From positions 2,852,001 through 2,916,000 of the forward strand of contig NC_052118.1 of the NCBI RefSeq assembly GCF_012273895.1: DNA of 64,000 nt. The letters are read 5' to 3'. The notes under the pieces were generated by a model. It was not told the origin of the DNA. It saw only the letters and a program-made list of their open reading frames with translations, and made no database searches. Shown one piece after another: positions 48,251-58,182 of this stretch; within the stretch, counting starts at the first letter, position 1; each line of letters begins with the position of its first letter. The translations under genes were made by a program, and so were the position numbers. This DNA is from Zerene cesonia. Lineage: Eukaryota > Arthropoda > Insecta > Lepidoptera > Pieridae.

Positions 48251-51200
48251 GTAAGTAAATGAGTGTTTTTTAACTATTAATTAATCTGTGATTAGGTATT
48301 TATCATGTGTGTATGAAATTATAAACACGGAGACAACACCTTTTGTAATGCAAAATTACGCATATATAAATAATGTAGGAAAACACGTCTCATATAGAAA
48401 TATAAAGGAACGCAACTATGCTCTTATAAAAATTATTGGTGTTTATTTTGTGGTTATAAGATTCAATCAAAGAAGTAAATAATCCAGTAATATTCTTTGC
48501 TTTTATTCAAACGATTATCAATCTTGATAAAGCGATTTCTTGACTAGTGTCTTATAGTTAGCTTCCATGTGCTATTTGGTTAATTTGATATTCAAAATTA
48601 ATAGATATTATTACTTATAACACAAAATCTTTCAGATTTACCGTGTGCGGCGCGAGATGTAGGTATCGAAGGGAGGTCGATAGTATGCGTGTGCAATGCC
48701 ACTTATTGTGACACTGTCACTCGTAGCCCGCCTGCTGTGGGGTCCTATGTGGTGTACACGACAAGTAAAGTTAGTAATTAAATGAAATAGTATCTTAATG
48801 ATATGGCAGCAATTCTCTGCATATTCGATTAGCAGATTATCCTATTGAGAGCAAACAATGCGATCGTATTTGTGCTCTTTTTATGTCTAACGTCTGTTTA
48901 CACTTACCTGAACTATTAACTAAAGATGTTGCATATTAACTATATTAGATTCTTACTATTACCACAGATAACATAATACTATAGCTATAACATATCGCAC
49001 ACTCAGGCAAAGACTGTCAAACACCAAAAAAGGATTTTTTGAGAAATGGCCTGTAACGCCATAATATCCTTACTACCATTAGGCATACAAAAATAGACTT
49101 TAGGTAATCCACAATATACATTTTATGTTTGCCATAACAAGACAAATGTGAAACCTACAGAAAGAAACTAGTTTTACGTGGTGAAAGTTTATTTTCTTAG
49201 TGAACCATAAAAATGAATAAACCAAGTAAGTACTTAAAAGATGGGAAGAGGAAGTGGCTATGTCTCCTTTAATCCTTGTTTAAACATTTCAGTCCGGTAA
49301 ACGTTTCGAAAAACATTCAGGGATCATATCAAGATCTAATAATGGAAAATATGATGACGAGACGCAAGAAACAAATAATGGAAATCAAAGTAAGTAAAGG
49401 GTGCCTACCTACTCCAAAGACTATGGCTCGTTTAGGTGTATATCTACATATTTTAATTTGTAGGTATATACCTAAACGAGCGATCGTTCTGGAGGATTTT
49501 AAAAGAGCAGTTATAGAATAGAGAAAGTAACTACAGGATGTCCAATAGGTAGCACGATCAATTTAAAGTTAAATATGCATGGATGAATCACCTATCGAAT
49601 AGTATACAAAATATAATATATCTAGTTACAATTTTCGAGGTGTTGTATACAAACATCCATTGGGGTTTGGGATGTATGTAACGTTTTTAAAAAAGGAATA
49701 TTACCCGTTATTGTAAAGCTCAGTTACCCATAGTTAATATGGCTAGTTGACCTTAAATATAGCATCCTTCCAAACAAAATACCTTTATCATATATTATTG
49801 TTATCTATAATTTATTATCACGAAAACAGTGCCCTTCAAAGGCATTTTTTATACGTCACTTTTGTTTTAGACGTCATAATCGAGTATTTATCGTTGTCCA
49901 TCTTTTATAGCACGTGCAACACTTAAGATATTGCCCACGTACCTAATTGTGATATCTTTAATCCGATATTATTGTGGAATTTCCTATTATTCTGACTAAT
50001 TGATTTTAGGAAGTATATGGACAAGTGTTACACTGAATTTGCACCCAAGTTACCAACATCAAACTATTCAAGGTTTTGGTGGCTCTGTCACTGATGCAGC
50101 CGGTTATAATTGGAATAAGTTGTCTCACACGACTAAATCTTCATTAATAAGGTAAACAACAATTTTACACTAGCTAAAAAAAATATGGGTTCGTTTTAGT
50201 GCAGCATCTTTGGAATTCAAAATCATTATATTTCAAAAAAATAAAAACAACTTGAAACGTACGTATTAAATCTTAAATATATTTGTTACTAATTAACTGT
50301 AACTGTGCAAAATAAAATTATCAGTAAATGTCTTAAAAGATCATGAAACAAATAAATAACTAATTAATTAATAGAATCCTTTCGGTTTGAAGTACGTATG
50401 TATATATTTATACCTATTAGAAAGAGTCGGATATTAAGAAAACTTATTTTTAGGTCGTACTTTAGTGAAGAAGGTTTGGAGTATAATATAATACGTACAC
50501 CCATCGGCGGCTCCGACTTCTCTACGCATCCTTACACCTATAATGAGTATCCATGGAACGATTCTGCCTTAACTAACTTCACATTCTCATATGAAGACAT
50601 ATTCCTTAAGGTAATATATATCGTCTTGGTGAACAATATTCTCATGCTTGCTTATAAAGTCGGATGCCGGATAGTACAAAGTTGGCATCAAATTTTTTAT
50701 TCAGAAGATGTCATATGCATTCATAAATATGGAATGTTATATAGAAAAAAATGTATTCGTATTTTATTAAAAATCTGGATAAAATCGGATTCTCACATAA
50801 GAGATCTAAAACTAAACGTTTTACTTCAATTTATTCTGTTTCACATTTCTTGTGTATTAAAAGAGAATCGATATAAATCAACTATACCAACCTGTATTTT
50901 TTAATCAAATCAAAGTTATTTCCAAATAGGTTCCGATGATTAAAAACATCCAATCCGTAGCAAAAGAAGAGGTTAAAGTGATGGCGTCTACATGGTCTCC
51001 ACCAGTTTGGATGAAGACGAATGAAAGGATAACCGGCTACGGTCAGATTAAACCGGAGCATTACCAGACTTATGCAGATTATCATATTCGGTATATGATT
51101 AACACAAATAATTAATTTTTAGCCGTCAGATTACGAAAATGTGATTATTGATATTAACTCTAAGATTAACTAGAGCAATATCAACACGTGACTTCTTTAA

Positions 51201-54200
51201 AAAATATTCATGGCGATTTTAGTCATCTTAGTACTCCTTATAATCTTTTTTTATGCCATAGGCTGCTGCATTGCTGAGCTGGTAGTTTGTTTGATGGTAA
51301 GCGATCACCACCGCCCATGCATACTCGCAGAGGTAGATGGGTAGTAGGTGCAAAAGGATAAAGAAAGGATGGACGACTGGATTAACGAGGGCTGGGAAGC
51401 ATGAGGGAAAGAAAACCGGCCTTCCAAATATTTTTTTTTTCAGACTTTTATCTTGTAAGCGACACGGTTTCAAACAATTTGTATGCTATTCGTAAAACAG
51501 CGTCAGCATTACATATAACGATTTAATATTTAAACCGAAGATTTATCATAAAGTTATACTATATGTTACATTTAGGTCAAAATTAGATCAAATTAAAATA
51601 AACTGAGGTTTTATACGTTCATAATATGCATTCAGGTTTATGGAATTATACAAGCAAGCAGAAATAGACATTTGGGCGATCACCACAACCAACGAGCCCA
51701 TAAATGGCATCCTACCAATCGTTCGATTTAATTCCTTGGGCTGGTTTGCAGCTGATTTGGTAAATATATTGAAGCTATTTATTAGGTTGTTTTAATTTCT
51801 GCCTAAACCATAGAAAATATAATACTATACGAGTAGGTTACATAACCTTTGACCTAACGTCCAAATATAGGGTGAAACGGTGAAAGTTGGATTGATGAAT
51901 AAATGAGTACCTACTAGGTACTAATGTGTGTTGCCATGCCGTATTAGGAGAATTTATTATTTTAAGTTTATATTCAAACTTGAATTACTATTGATAAACG
52001 TTGATTAGTCTCCAACCTACATGATTTTGAAAAACAACCCACAGAAACGTCCGAACGAAAAGTCCCACAACCAATTTACAGAAAGTTGTTGCCTTAGACA
52101 ATCCCACAAATTTGTGAGAGTACACCTTTCATCTGGCACTCAATAACTTTTATAATATTATAATTTTACTATCATAAACGTTATTAATATTTCAGGGTCG
52201 ATGGGTGGGTGCAAATCTGGGACCAACTATTCGAAACTCCCGATTCAATAAAACGTTAATATTTGCAGTGGATGATCAGCGATACCTTTTACACTGGTAC
52301 CTCAGTGGTGTAAGTACCTAATATATATCTTCATGATACCTACTATATTCTATACTAGCTGCAACACGCGGCGACTCACAAATAACCTATGTGTTAATGC
52401 AAACTATAACCTATCTCTGTACCAAATTTTATACAGATTCGATAAGCTGTATAAGCTATTACGAAAGAGTAACAAACATCCGAATATCATACATCACTCC
52501 ATTCGGCCATAATTCCAAACACTCCCGTTTATAACATTAGTAGGATTAGTAGGATTAAGAGTGCATAATCTACGATGAGAGCTTGCAATTTTGAAATGAG
52601 ATACGTTGTCTTGACTGAATAAATTTTAGCCATTAATCACTACATAGTATAAAACAAAGTCGCTTTCTCTGTCCCTTTTCCTTATATATGCTTAAATCTA
52701 TAAAACTACGCAATGGATTTTGATGGGGGTTGTTTTTTAATAGAAGACTGATTCAAGAGGAAGGTTTATATGTATAACAACATCTATTAAACTACTCTGA
52801 ATTAACGCGTGCGAAGCCGCGGGCAATAGCTAGTAATATATATTTTATAAATTGACTGCAGGAATAGTATTACTTTCCGATCACACCTTCGCGGATAAGT
52901 TCACGCATACCTATGAATTAAACTTACAAACCCATTAACATGAAGCCAACATTAATCCTGAAGTCAAATCAACTTCAAGATATATTTTGATTGACATTGG
53001 ATCAGACAACACACACATAAAATGTGTACAATTTACTCTATATGTTGCTTGAAAAAAATGACACTCACAGATGGAAAGAGGAGACAAAAATTCACTGAAC
53101 TTCGTCGATGGTATCGCTGTTCATTACTACGGCAATTTTGTGCCCCCGACAATCTTAGAGGATTTGCACAGGAGATATAATAAAATAATGATAGCCACAG
53201 AAGCATGCGAGGGTGAGTTCATATTTGACTCTGTATCATCAAGCATTTCTCTTCCTCTCTAGTCTCTTTAATTAGAAGATTTTTTGTCAGTATAGACAAA
53301 ATCTTGCTACATTGTGTAACTATATACAGGAGGTATTTACACAAACGCAAGTAACATCAACAACCATACAAGCGCTAAAAAAAAAAAATTAACACTCAAT
53401 CTGCGCTATGGGCATTTGCGCATTTCTGAAACTAGGGTAAATTTTTGTTTTAACAGAAAAGTACCTACCTCTATAAAGATTCAGACGTAACATTTAATTT
53501 TGCTTTAAATTACATAGGTCCGATGCCGTGGCATCCGATGAAAGTTAAGATTGGATCTTGGGAACGTGCTCAACGCTATGCAAAATATATTTTGGAGGCG
53601 AGTATTAAAACACAACACAATAATGAAGAGTTAAAAAGAATATAAATTTTTTTAATCACGAGGCGGGATTCGAATGCCAAACGCCAAACCGTAGGCTTGT
53701 TAAAAAGACGCGTCACGCAGGTTCGAATCCCGAAAATTTATATAATCAAGCATTTCAATGCTGTAAAAACAAAAATTAATATGAATTTTTTTCCTAATCA
53801 AATAAAATCCTTTTCCTTTTCCACAATTTCGTTTCGACTACTGAACTAAACAATTAAACAATTTAATCAATGCAATTATTTAATCCATGCAATTATGAAA
53901 TAATGCGATATCATAAAAAATGAATATACCTACACCCTTCTTGTAATACGGCTCAGATTTAAAAAACTATCAAATTGATACAGGATCTTAACCATTACAT
54001 GGCTGGTTGGATAGATTGGAATCTCTGTTTGGATGAAAACGGTGGACCAAATTGGGCAGAAAACTTTGTAGATGCTCCGATCCTGGTGTATCCCGAAAGA
54101 GATGAATTTATTAAACAACCAATGTTTTATGCTATGGGACATTTCTCCAAGTTCATTCCGAGAGGTTCTAGACGTATCTCAGTAACGAATAGCATTTTAA

Positions 54201-55027
54201 GTTTTGGACGAATAGATAATGCTGCTTTTATCACGCCACAAGGAAATATAGTATTAGTCCTTCATAATATGTAAGTAATCCTATCCCCCTAAAATATAAA
54301 ATTAATTTACGTATATTAATGTACAAACATTTATATTTTGTAAACAGTATAAAAATTATAGTTTCTACGAGCCACCACTGCTTTTCTAAGCAGTGGTGGC
54401 TCAGTGGTGAGAGCCTCGGACTTCAAAATCGATAAGTCGAGGTTCGAGACCGGGTCGAGCTTGCAGTTTTCAATTTATCTGCACATGTGGATAACATCAC
54501 TACTGCTTAAAACGGTGAAGGATAACATCGTAAGAAAACCGGCATGTCCAAGTATCAAAAGTTCGACATGTGACATTTGCCAACCCGCACTTGGCCAGTG
54601 TGGTGGATTATGGCTTAAACCCTCATAGGAGGCTTGAGTCCCAGCAGTGGGAGCATATATGGGCTGATGATAATGATAAAAATTATAAAACATCTTCATC
54701 CTTATTAACTGAAATTAGAGTCACTGGAATAACTAATAAACATATAATTTTATAAAATGGCTTCTATTAAGCATGCCTTAAACAAAATTATTCATGTTTT
54801 GAATAATGTTTAATACTATTTATTATATTTGTTAAAAGGTGATGATAAGAATAGATGGAATAATGAATATTTTTACATGATGTATAGCTATAATTGAAAT
54901 ATTAAAAATTGTTTTGCATTTCAGAAACACAAGTGACTTGAATGTATCAATCAGAATAAACAACCAACACATTGATCTGGTTGCTGAAGCTGAATCTATT
55001 AAAACTGTAGAAATTAATCCAAACTAA
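48181..55027 (+). CDS. Gba1: Lysosomal glucosylceramidase (acid beta-glucosidase, GH30), 12 exons
   Basis: Cleaves glucosylceramide to glucose and ceramide in the lysosome. Exons: 48181-48250, 48636-48769, 49293-49389, 50010-50151, 50454-50610, 50930-51090, 51636-51759, 52196-52309, 53071-53212, 53518-53597, 53984-54270, 54925-55027. Phases join cleanly and give 536 aa, about the family's usual length. The N-terminus is a signal peptide (SLFLVALIYTVAIAKC). The Cys-rich VCVCNATYCD motif, GFGGSVTDAAG, YFSEEGLEYNIIRTPIGGSD, the acid/base Glu274 in TTTNEP, the nucleophile Glu377 in IATEACEG, and GWIDWNL / GGPNWAENFVDAPI / KQPMFY.MGHFSKFIPRGS are all present. The start ATG sits 10 nt after a splice-like acceptor (tttgttaccag at 48170), so a 5' UTR intron is likely. 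Intron 10 uses a GC donor. The gene appears intact and single here. Confidence 0.96.
48636..48769 (+). CDS. Gba1: GBA exon 2: N-terminal cysteine-rich segment
   Basis: Acceptor atctttcag, donor AAA|GTTAGT. It encodes DLPCAARDVGIEGRSIVCVC then NATYCDTVTRSPPAVGSYVV. CVCNATYCD is the family's N-terminal signature, with a potential N-glycosylation site (NAT). Confidence 0.94.
49293..49389 (+). CDS. Gba1: GBA exon 3
   Basis: Acceptor aacatttcag, donor A|GTAAGT, phase 0 in and phase 1 out. It encodes SGKRFEKHSGIISRSNNGKY and then DDETQETNNGNQ. The SGKRFE start matches the family's SGRRME-like strand; the rest is variable. It was placed by phase and position as well as similarity. Confidence 0.85.
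49426..49481. repeat. 23-bp inverted repeat in GBA intron 3, G-U mismatches only
   Basis: Arms 49426-49448 and 49459-49481 pair at 21 of 23 positions. Both exceptions would be G-U wobbles in a plus-strand RNA, so the GBA pre-mRNA can form an unbroken 23-bp stem with a 10-nt loop. Confidence 0.93.
50010..50151 (+). CDS. Gba1: GBA exon 4: start of the catalytic domain
   Basis: Acceptor ttgattttag, donor AG|GTAAAC. It encodes the strand leading to IQGFGGSVTDAAGYNWNKLS, equivalent to the human KGFGGAMTDAA motif. Confidence 0.95.
50454..50610 (+). CDS. Gba1: GBA exon 5
   Basis: Acceptor ttatttttag, donor AAG|GTAATA. It encodes SYFSEEGLEYNIIRTPIGGS, then DFSTHPYTYNEYP, a highly conserved GH30 block. 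Confidence 0.95.
50930..51090 (+). CDS. Gba1: GBA exon 6
   Basis: Acceptor tttccaaatag, donor CG|GTATAT. It encodes VPMIKNIQSVAKEEVKVMAS, then TWSPPVWMKTNERITGYGQI. SPPVWMKTN corresponds to the family's SPTWLKTN motif. Confidence 0.95.
51240..51428 (+). repeat. Fragment of the same dispersed repeat in GBA intron 6
   Basis: 'ttgctgagctggtagtttgt', 'tgatggtaagcgatcaccac', 'cgcccatgcatac', 'aaggataaagaaaggatgga' and 'gctgggaag' follow the 39470/40390 order. The 3' part is missing. Confidence 0.55.
51636..51759 (+). CDS. Gba1: GBA exon 7: acid/base glutamate
   Basis: Acceptor tgcattcag, donor TTG|GTAAAT. It encodes FMELYKQAEIDIWAITTTNE and then PINGILP. The Glu of TNEP is residue 274, the catalytic acid/base position. 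Confidence 0.95.
52196..52309 (+). CDS. Gba1: GBA exon 8
   Basis: Acceptor aatatttcag; the donor is taken at GGT|GTAAGT. It encodes GRWVGANLGPTIRNSRFNKT and then LIFAVDDQRYLLHWYLSG, matching the DLGPTLANS...LMLDDQR region of the human enzyme. Confidence 0.93.
52355..52545 (-). mobile_element. Helitron-like element in GBA intron 8
   Basis: ctagctgcaacacgcggcg at the left and tttataacattagtagga at the right, with 'ctgtaccaaattttatacagattcg' inside. Confidence 0.5.
52650..52833 (+). mobile_element. Helitron-like element, second copy in GBA intron 8
   Basis: 'aaaactacgcaatggattttgatg' body and a gcgtgcgaagccgcgggcaatagCTAG|T tail. It lies about 100 bp from the minus-strand copy, in opposite orientation. 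Confidence 0.5.
53071..53212 (+). CDS. Gba1: GBA exon 9: nucleophile glutamate
   Basis: Acceptor acactcacag, donor G|GTGAGT. It encodes a short lead, then FVDGIAVHYYGNFVPPTILE and IMIATEACEG. The Glu in ATEAC (residue 377) is the catalytic nucleophile position. Confidence 0.95.
53518..53597 (+). CDS. Gba1: GBA exon 10, followed by a GC donor
   Basis: Acceptor ttacatag. It encodes GPMPWHPMKVKIGSWERAQR then YAKYILE. To keep the conserved join ILE|DLNHYMAGW with the next exon, the donor must be GAG|GCGAGT, a GC-AG intron. No in-frame GT donor lies close by. Confidence 0.9.
53641..53742. repeat. Interrupted inverted repeat with B-box-like arms in GBA intron 10
   Basis: The right arm 53722-53742 (21 nt) is the exact reverse complement of 53641-53650 plus 53664-53674, with a 13-nt interruption (53651-53663) in the left arm. 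Both arms contain the TTCGAATCCC motif of tRNA T-loops. No full tRNA fold found. Confidence 0.88.
53984..54270 (+). CDS. Gba1: GBA exon 11: C-terminal catalytic barrel and start of beta domain
   Basis: Acceptor tgatacag, donor AT|GTAAGT. It encodes DLNHYMAGWIDWNLCLDENG, GPNWAENFVDAPILVYPERD and KQPMFYAMGHFSKFIPRGSR. Strong match to the family's GWTDWNL...GHFSKFIPEGS region. Confidence 0.97.
54369..54402. repeat. 15-bp inverted repeat at SINE head
   Basis: Arms 54369-54383 and 54388-54402 are perfect, with loop ttct. The right arm is the start of the SINE including most of its A box; the left arm is an inverted copy of it. Confidence 0.95.
54388..54680 (+). mobile_element. tRNA-derived SINE with (TGAT)n-like tail
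   Basis: The head carries an RNA polymerase III A box TGGCTCAGTGG (54396-54406) and a B box GGTTCGAGACC (54441-54451). The body has 'ccaacccgcacttggccagtg' and 'cccagcagtgggagcatata'; the tail is gggctgatgataatgat. It sits in GBA intron 11. Same family as 58431, 41922, 47205 and 47515. Confidence 0.75.
54925..55027 (+). CDS. Gba1: GBA exon 12: terminal exon
   Basis: Acceptor gcatttcag. It encodes INTSDLNVSIRINNQHIDLV and then AEAESIKTVEINPN followed by TAA. AATAAA at 55033-55038 lies just 6 nt after the stop, so the 3' UTR is very short. Confidence 0.92.
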
Positions 55028-55032
55028 GTTAA

Positions 55033-55065
55033 AATAAATGAAAATGTATTTATGTGTATTTTATT
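55033..55065. terminator. Facing poly(A) signals of GBA (+) and IMMP1L (-)
   Basis: AATAAA on the plus strand at 55033-55038 and on the minus strand at 55060-55065 face each other within 33 bp. If cleavage occurs 10-30 nt beyond each, the two transcripts overlap at their 3' ends. Confidence 0.6.
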
Positions 55066-55120
55066 TCTATATGTACAATATCTCATAACATAAATTGTCC
55101 ACATAAACTATTACAGATCA

Positions 55121-55477
55121 CTAATATTCAGTTAAAGTACTAATTTTGTCTAATGGCCACACTCGACACACCACTCTGCTCCGGATGAGGCCCTGTGGGA
55201 CAGGGCCATAGACGCGAGAGTCAGAAGAATTGCCAGAGTTGTCTCCTTCTAACCACACATGTCCCCGGGGTACATACTCAGTCCGTCTAGGAAAGTGCCC
55301 CCTCACTTTGTCTCCAGGCAAACCTGTTATTCTCTTACATATATTTTGATTTGGATTTGTGGGACTCTTAGCTATAACAATGTCACCCCGACGAAGTCTT
55401 TGCATTCTAGGTGTTATGTGTTCTGTGAACAGTATATTATTTGATTCCAACGTAGGTTCCATTGAGGGTCCAGAGCA
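55121..55477 (-). CDS. IMMP1L: IMMP1L exon 2: catalytic domain
   Basis: 119 codons including the TAG stop at 55121-55123. It starts at CSGPSMEPT, upstream of the internal Met that a plain ORF call would use, and holds both catalytic residues. Confidence 0.96.
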   Translation of the reverse strand, partial: CSGPSMEPTLESNNILFTEHITPRMQRLRRGDIVIAKSPTNPNQNICKRITGLPGDKVRGHFPRRTEYVPRGHVWLEGDNSGNSSDSRVYGPVPQGLIRSRVVCRVWPLDKISTLTEY

Positions 55478-55661
55478 CTAAAAATAAGCATACATAATAT
55501 TAATAATATAAATACTTATTGTGAAGAATATATAAAGTTTTACACGTACATACCATTACAAAATCTCCAACATATTCAAAAGTACAATGTGTAAAACAAG
55601 CGTACTGTATGACATAACCGGCGAACCCCAATGTTTTTCCTATCAACTTTGAGAAACCCAT
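55121..55661 (-). CDS. IMMP1L: Mitochondrial inner membrane protease subunit 1 (2 exons)
   Basis: S26-family serine protease of the mitochondrial inner membrane that removes sorting signals from intermembrane-space proteins, working with IMMP2L. Exon 1 is 55554-55661 (ATG at 55661; MGFSKLIGKTLGFAGYVIQY, then ACFTHCTFEYVGDFVM, the hydrophobic N-terminal anchor). Exon 2 is 55121-55477 and begins CSGPSMEPT. Donor GTATGT, acceptor ttatttttag, phase 0. 154 aa, slightly shorter than the human protein. The catalytic Ser41 (SGPSMEP) and Lys84 (NICKRITGLPGDK) fit the Ser/Lys dyad of Imp1, and the RGDIVIAKSP and GHVWLEGDN boxes are present. Tail-to-tail with GBA; minus-strand AATAAA at 55060-55065. Confidence 0.96.
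55554..55661 (-). CDS. IMMP1L: IMMP1L exon 1: membrane anchor
   Basis: 36 codons from the ATG at 55661 to ATG|GTATGT. It encodes the N-terminal hydrophobic segment (GFAGYVIQYACFTHCTFEYV) typical of IMMP1L. Confidence 0.93.
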
Positions 55662-57164
55662 CACGAAACGACCTCTCGAGGATGAGCTCTTATAATTTTT
55701 CGCATGTTACGAAATAGTTACACGATTCATCATTTGTCATTATTTATTATTTATCAAATAAACTATTTGGTTATTTACAATTGTCAGTTAGAATAAGCCT
55801 TCAAATTCATTTCGTTATGCACAAGTTACGTGCTATCACACGTAACTATATCGCTTTAGGATTCTATTTTTATTTAATTTTTCTCATTGCCAAAACCCAA
55901 AAGCAATCAATTCACTTAGTATCAAATATAAAATTTAGAGTCGTCGAAATATAAAACTCAAAACTCAAAAGTCACAGACTACAGCTCACAAGACACAATT
56001 ACCACAGATGTGTATTACTTGCCTACTCTGTGGTCACACTTTAATAGTATAATAATATAATAGTACCAAGATTATTTATTTGTGAAATTAATGAGGCAAA
56101 GAAATAAAATTGTACGGTCTTATTTATTATATGCAAGAAACAAAACAATTAAAAAAACATATTTATATCTGTAATAATATTATCGAGATTATAAAGTTAA
56201 TAAATATGCGGAATTGAACTGTTATTAATTGTTTGCCTAACTTTTTCAAAGTTTAAACAATATGTTTATTTATATTTTAATTTATTATCTTTTCAAGCAG
56301 TTTATTTTGTGAAAAAGAACACAAAAAAAATTGCGAATATATAATCATAATTATTTGTAAAATAAAGCTTTTGAATTTAATGTAGCCATGACACACGAAT
56401 TTATTAATTGTAAAACATTTTCAATCGAGTAATTTTTACTATCGTGGCTTTCCCACATCAAATTAAAAGGATATTTTTTGTTATACCTATTTGCTAAGTA
56501 AGTCATTAGTCATAAATTTTTCACTCGATAATTATACTAATCGATTTTCGAGAAATCGGTATCGTGTGACATGGACTTATTGTTTAATATTTATTTTTAA
56601 TCTGTGCAATTCATAAAATTGTTCAGATGATCCGTCGTTCATCACAGTTCGTTCATCGTTTATCGTTGATGAAGTATGCTACCAACTCTCGCATTTACTG
56701 TAAAAAAATATTTTAATACATAGCTGCAGTGCTATAAACTTGTGTTTAAATTTAAAATCTAACATTTTAAATAACGAACATGTGCAAAAAATCATTAATA
56801 ATAAATCTGTAGTGTTTATATAATTTTACATTATCACCAGCTTTCACGATATCCTAAAATTTTTTCGGAGTACCGTTTTTTAAATCGTGAATACAGTGGA
56901 ATACTTCTATTTTTGTGCTGCTTATGGTTATCGTATCCTGCCATCGGAGGTGCTTTATGTTTTTCGGTGATTAATAAGTGAACAACGTTTTGTCAAATGA
57001 TTCTGCGTTTTCTATCTTGATAATTGACATTGGACGTACTAATGGGAACATACTGAAAATAATTCTATTGATTTTAATTATTTACATTTAACCTGTAAGT
57101 ATATTCATAGATTTTAAGTGTAAACAACCATTAACCCTCATGTATCCATGACTCTTTTTTTAAC

Positions 57165-57400
57165 ACGCTTTTATAAGCTTCACTTGTATGTTTGTATGTA
57201 AATCATTCCTTGAGGCTCCATATTCACCCATTTTAAATGGACAGATTAAATTAAAACTTTCTACACTTATCAAGGAATCAATACAATAATTTCATAAGTT
57301 TATTATCTTATTATCCTGATTAGAATCGTCGAGATTTAATAATTTCTATTCGTATAAGTGCTATGTTCAAGAGCAAGTAAGACAATTTCATTTTATCAAT
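57165..57400 (+). repeat. Dispersed repeat, copy 2
   Basis: 'cttatcaaggaatc', 'agtttattatcttattatcc', 'tagaatcgtcgagatttaat' and 'aagagcaagtaagacaattt' match copy 1 at 4300-4530 with small indels. Confidence 0.55.
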
Positions 57401-58020
57401 AAAATTTTTTAGTTTTTTGAAACTAAATTCATTAAAGTATCTAAAAATTAACCTACAACCAGATGCAAAGGCATGTTTTCAGCTTCTATACTGCTTTAGT
57501 CATCATAATCCATTCACTACAAAACCTTAGAGATGATTGCATCATTACGATATCAGTAATCCTTTTTTTTTTTTAATTATTTATCGGTCTATTTTTTAAA
57601 TCTATAATTCCAAGTAATTCAAATTAATCCTCAATTTTTTATACCCATGATCCAAAACATAAAATGAAAAAAAAAAGTGGTTGAAGTTTCACTCTACAAT
57701 TTGATGATAAACATGAAGTTACATTGTTTTCCCAGGTCATGCAAATGGGTTTAATAAATTGAAGGAATGGATTTTATAGATTTTAATTTTTTTGTTAGGT
57801 TTTATGTACACTATTTCTTATCACTGTTAATTTGAAATTGTTGTGATATAATAATTGCTTAAGATATTAGCTATATCTTGAGCTTTATGTTGAAGAGTAA
57901 TTATATATGAGAGTCAGATTAGTCCTCTGTTAGAATCATATATAGAATGGTGTACAATAAATATTAATTTAATATATACTCTACTGTAATACAGACTAAA
58001 TTGGATTTACTACATTATAT

Positions 58021-58051
58021 TTGTTTACATATAATATTAATATGTAAACAA
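58021..58051. repeat. 12-bp inverted repeat upstream of ZnT exon
   Basis: ttgtttacatat / atatgtaaacaa with a 7-nt spacer. AT-rich, so chance occurrence is plausible. Confidence 0.8.
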
Positions 58052-58182
58052 TAGCTATGAAAGTTAAATATAGATAATATGAATATTTTTATCAAGTGTA
58101 CAAATATTTATAAAGACTGTGTTATATGTTAATATGATATGTAGGGATAAATCAGGCTAATAATTTGATATCTTGCTGACAG

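Larger units (their letters stand above)
55662..58182. other. Region between IMMP1L and ZnT coding starts
   Basis: AT-rich. It must contain the IMMP1L promoter and, further right, the promoter and non-coding first exon of the zinc transporter, because its first coding exon starts with a splice acceptor. Neither is placed with confidence. It also holds a dispersed repeat (57165-57400) and a 12-bp inverted repeat (58021-58051). Confidence 0.6.

Noticed and set aside
53641..53742. tRNA gene suggested by GGTTCGAATCCC
   Set aside because: No acceptor stem, D arm or anticodon arm can be folded on either strand; the motif occurs in both arms of an inverted repeat instead.
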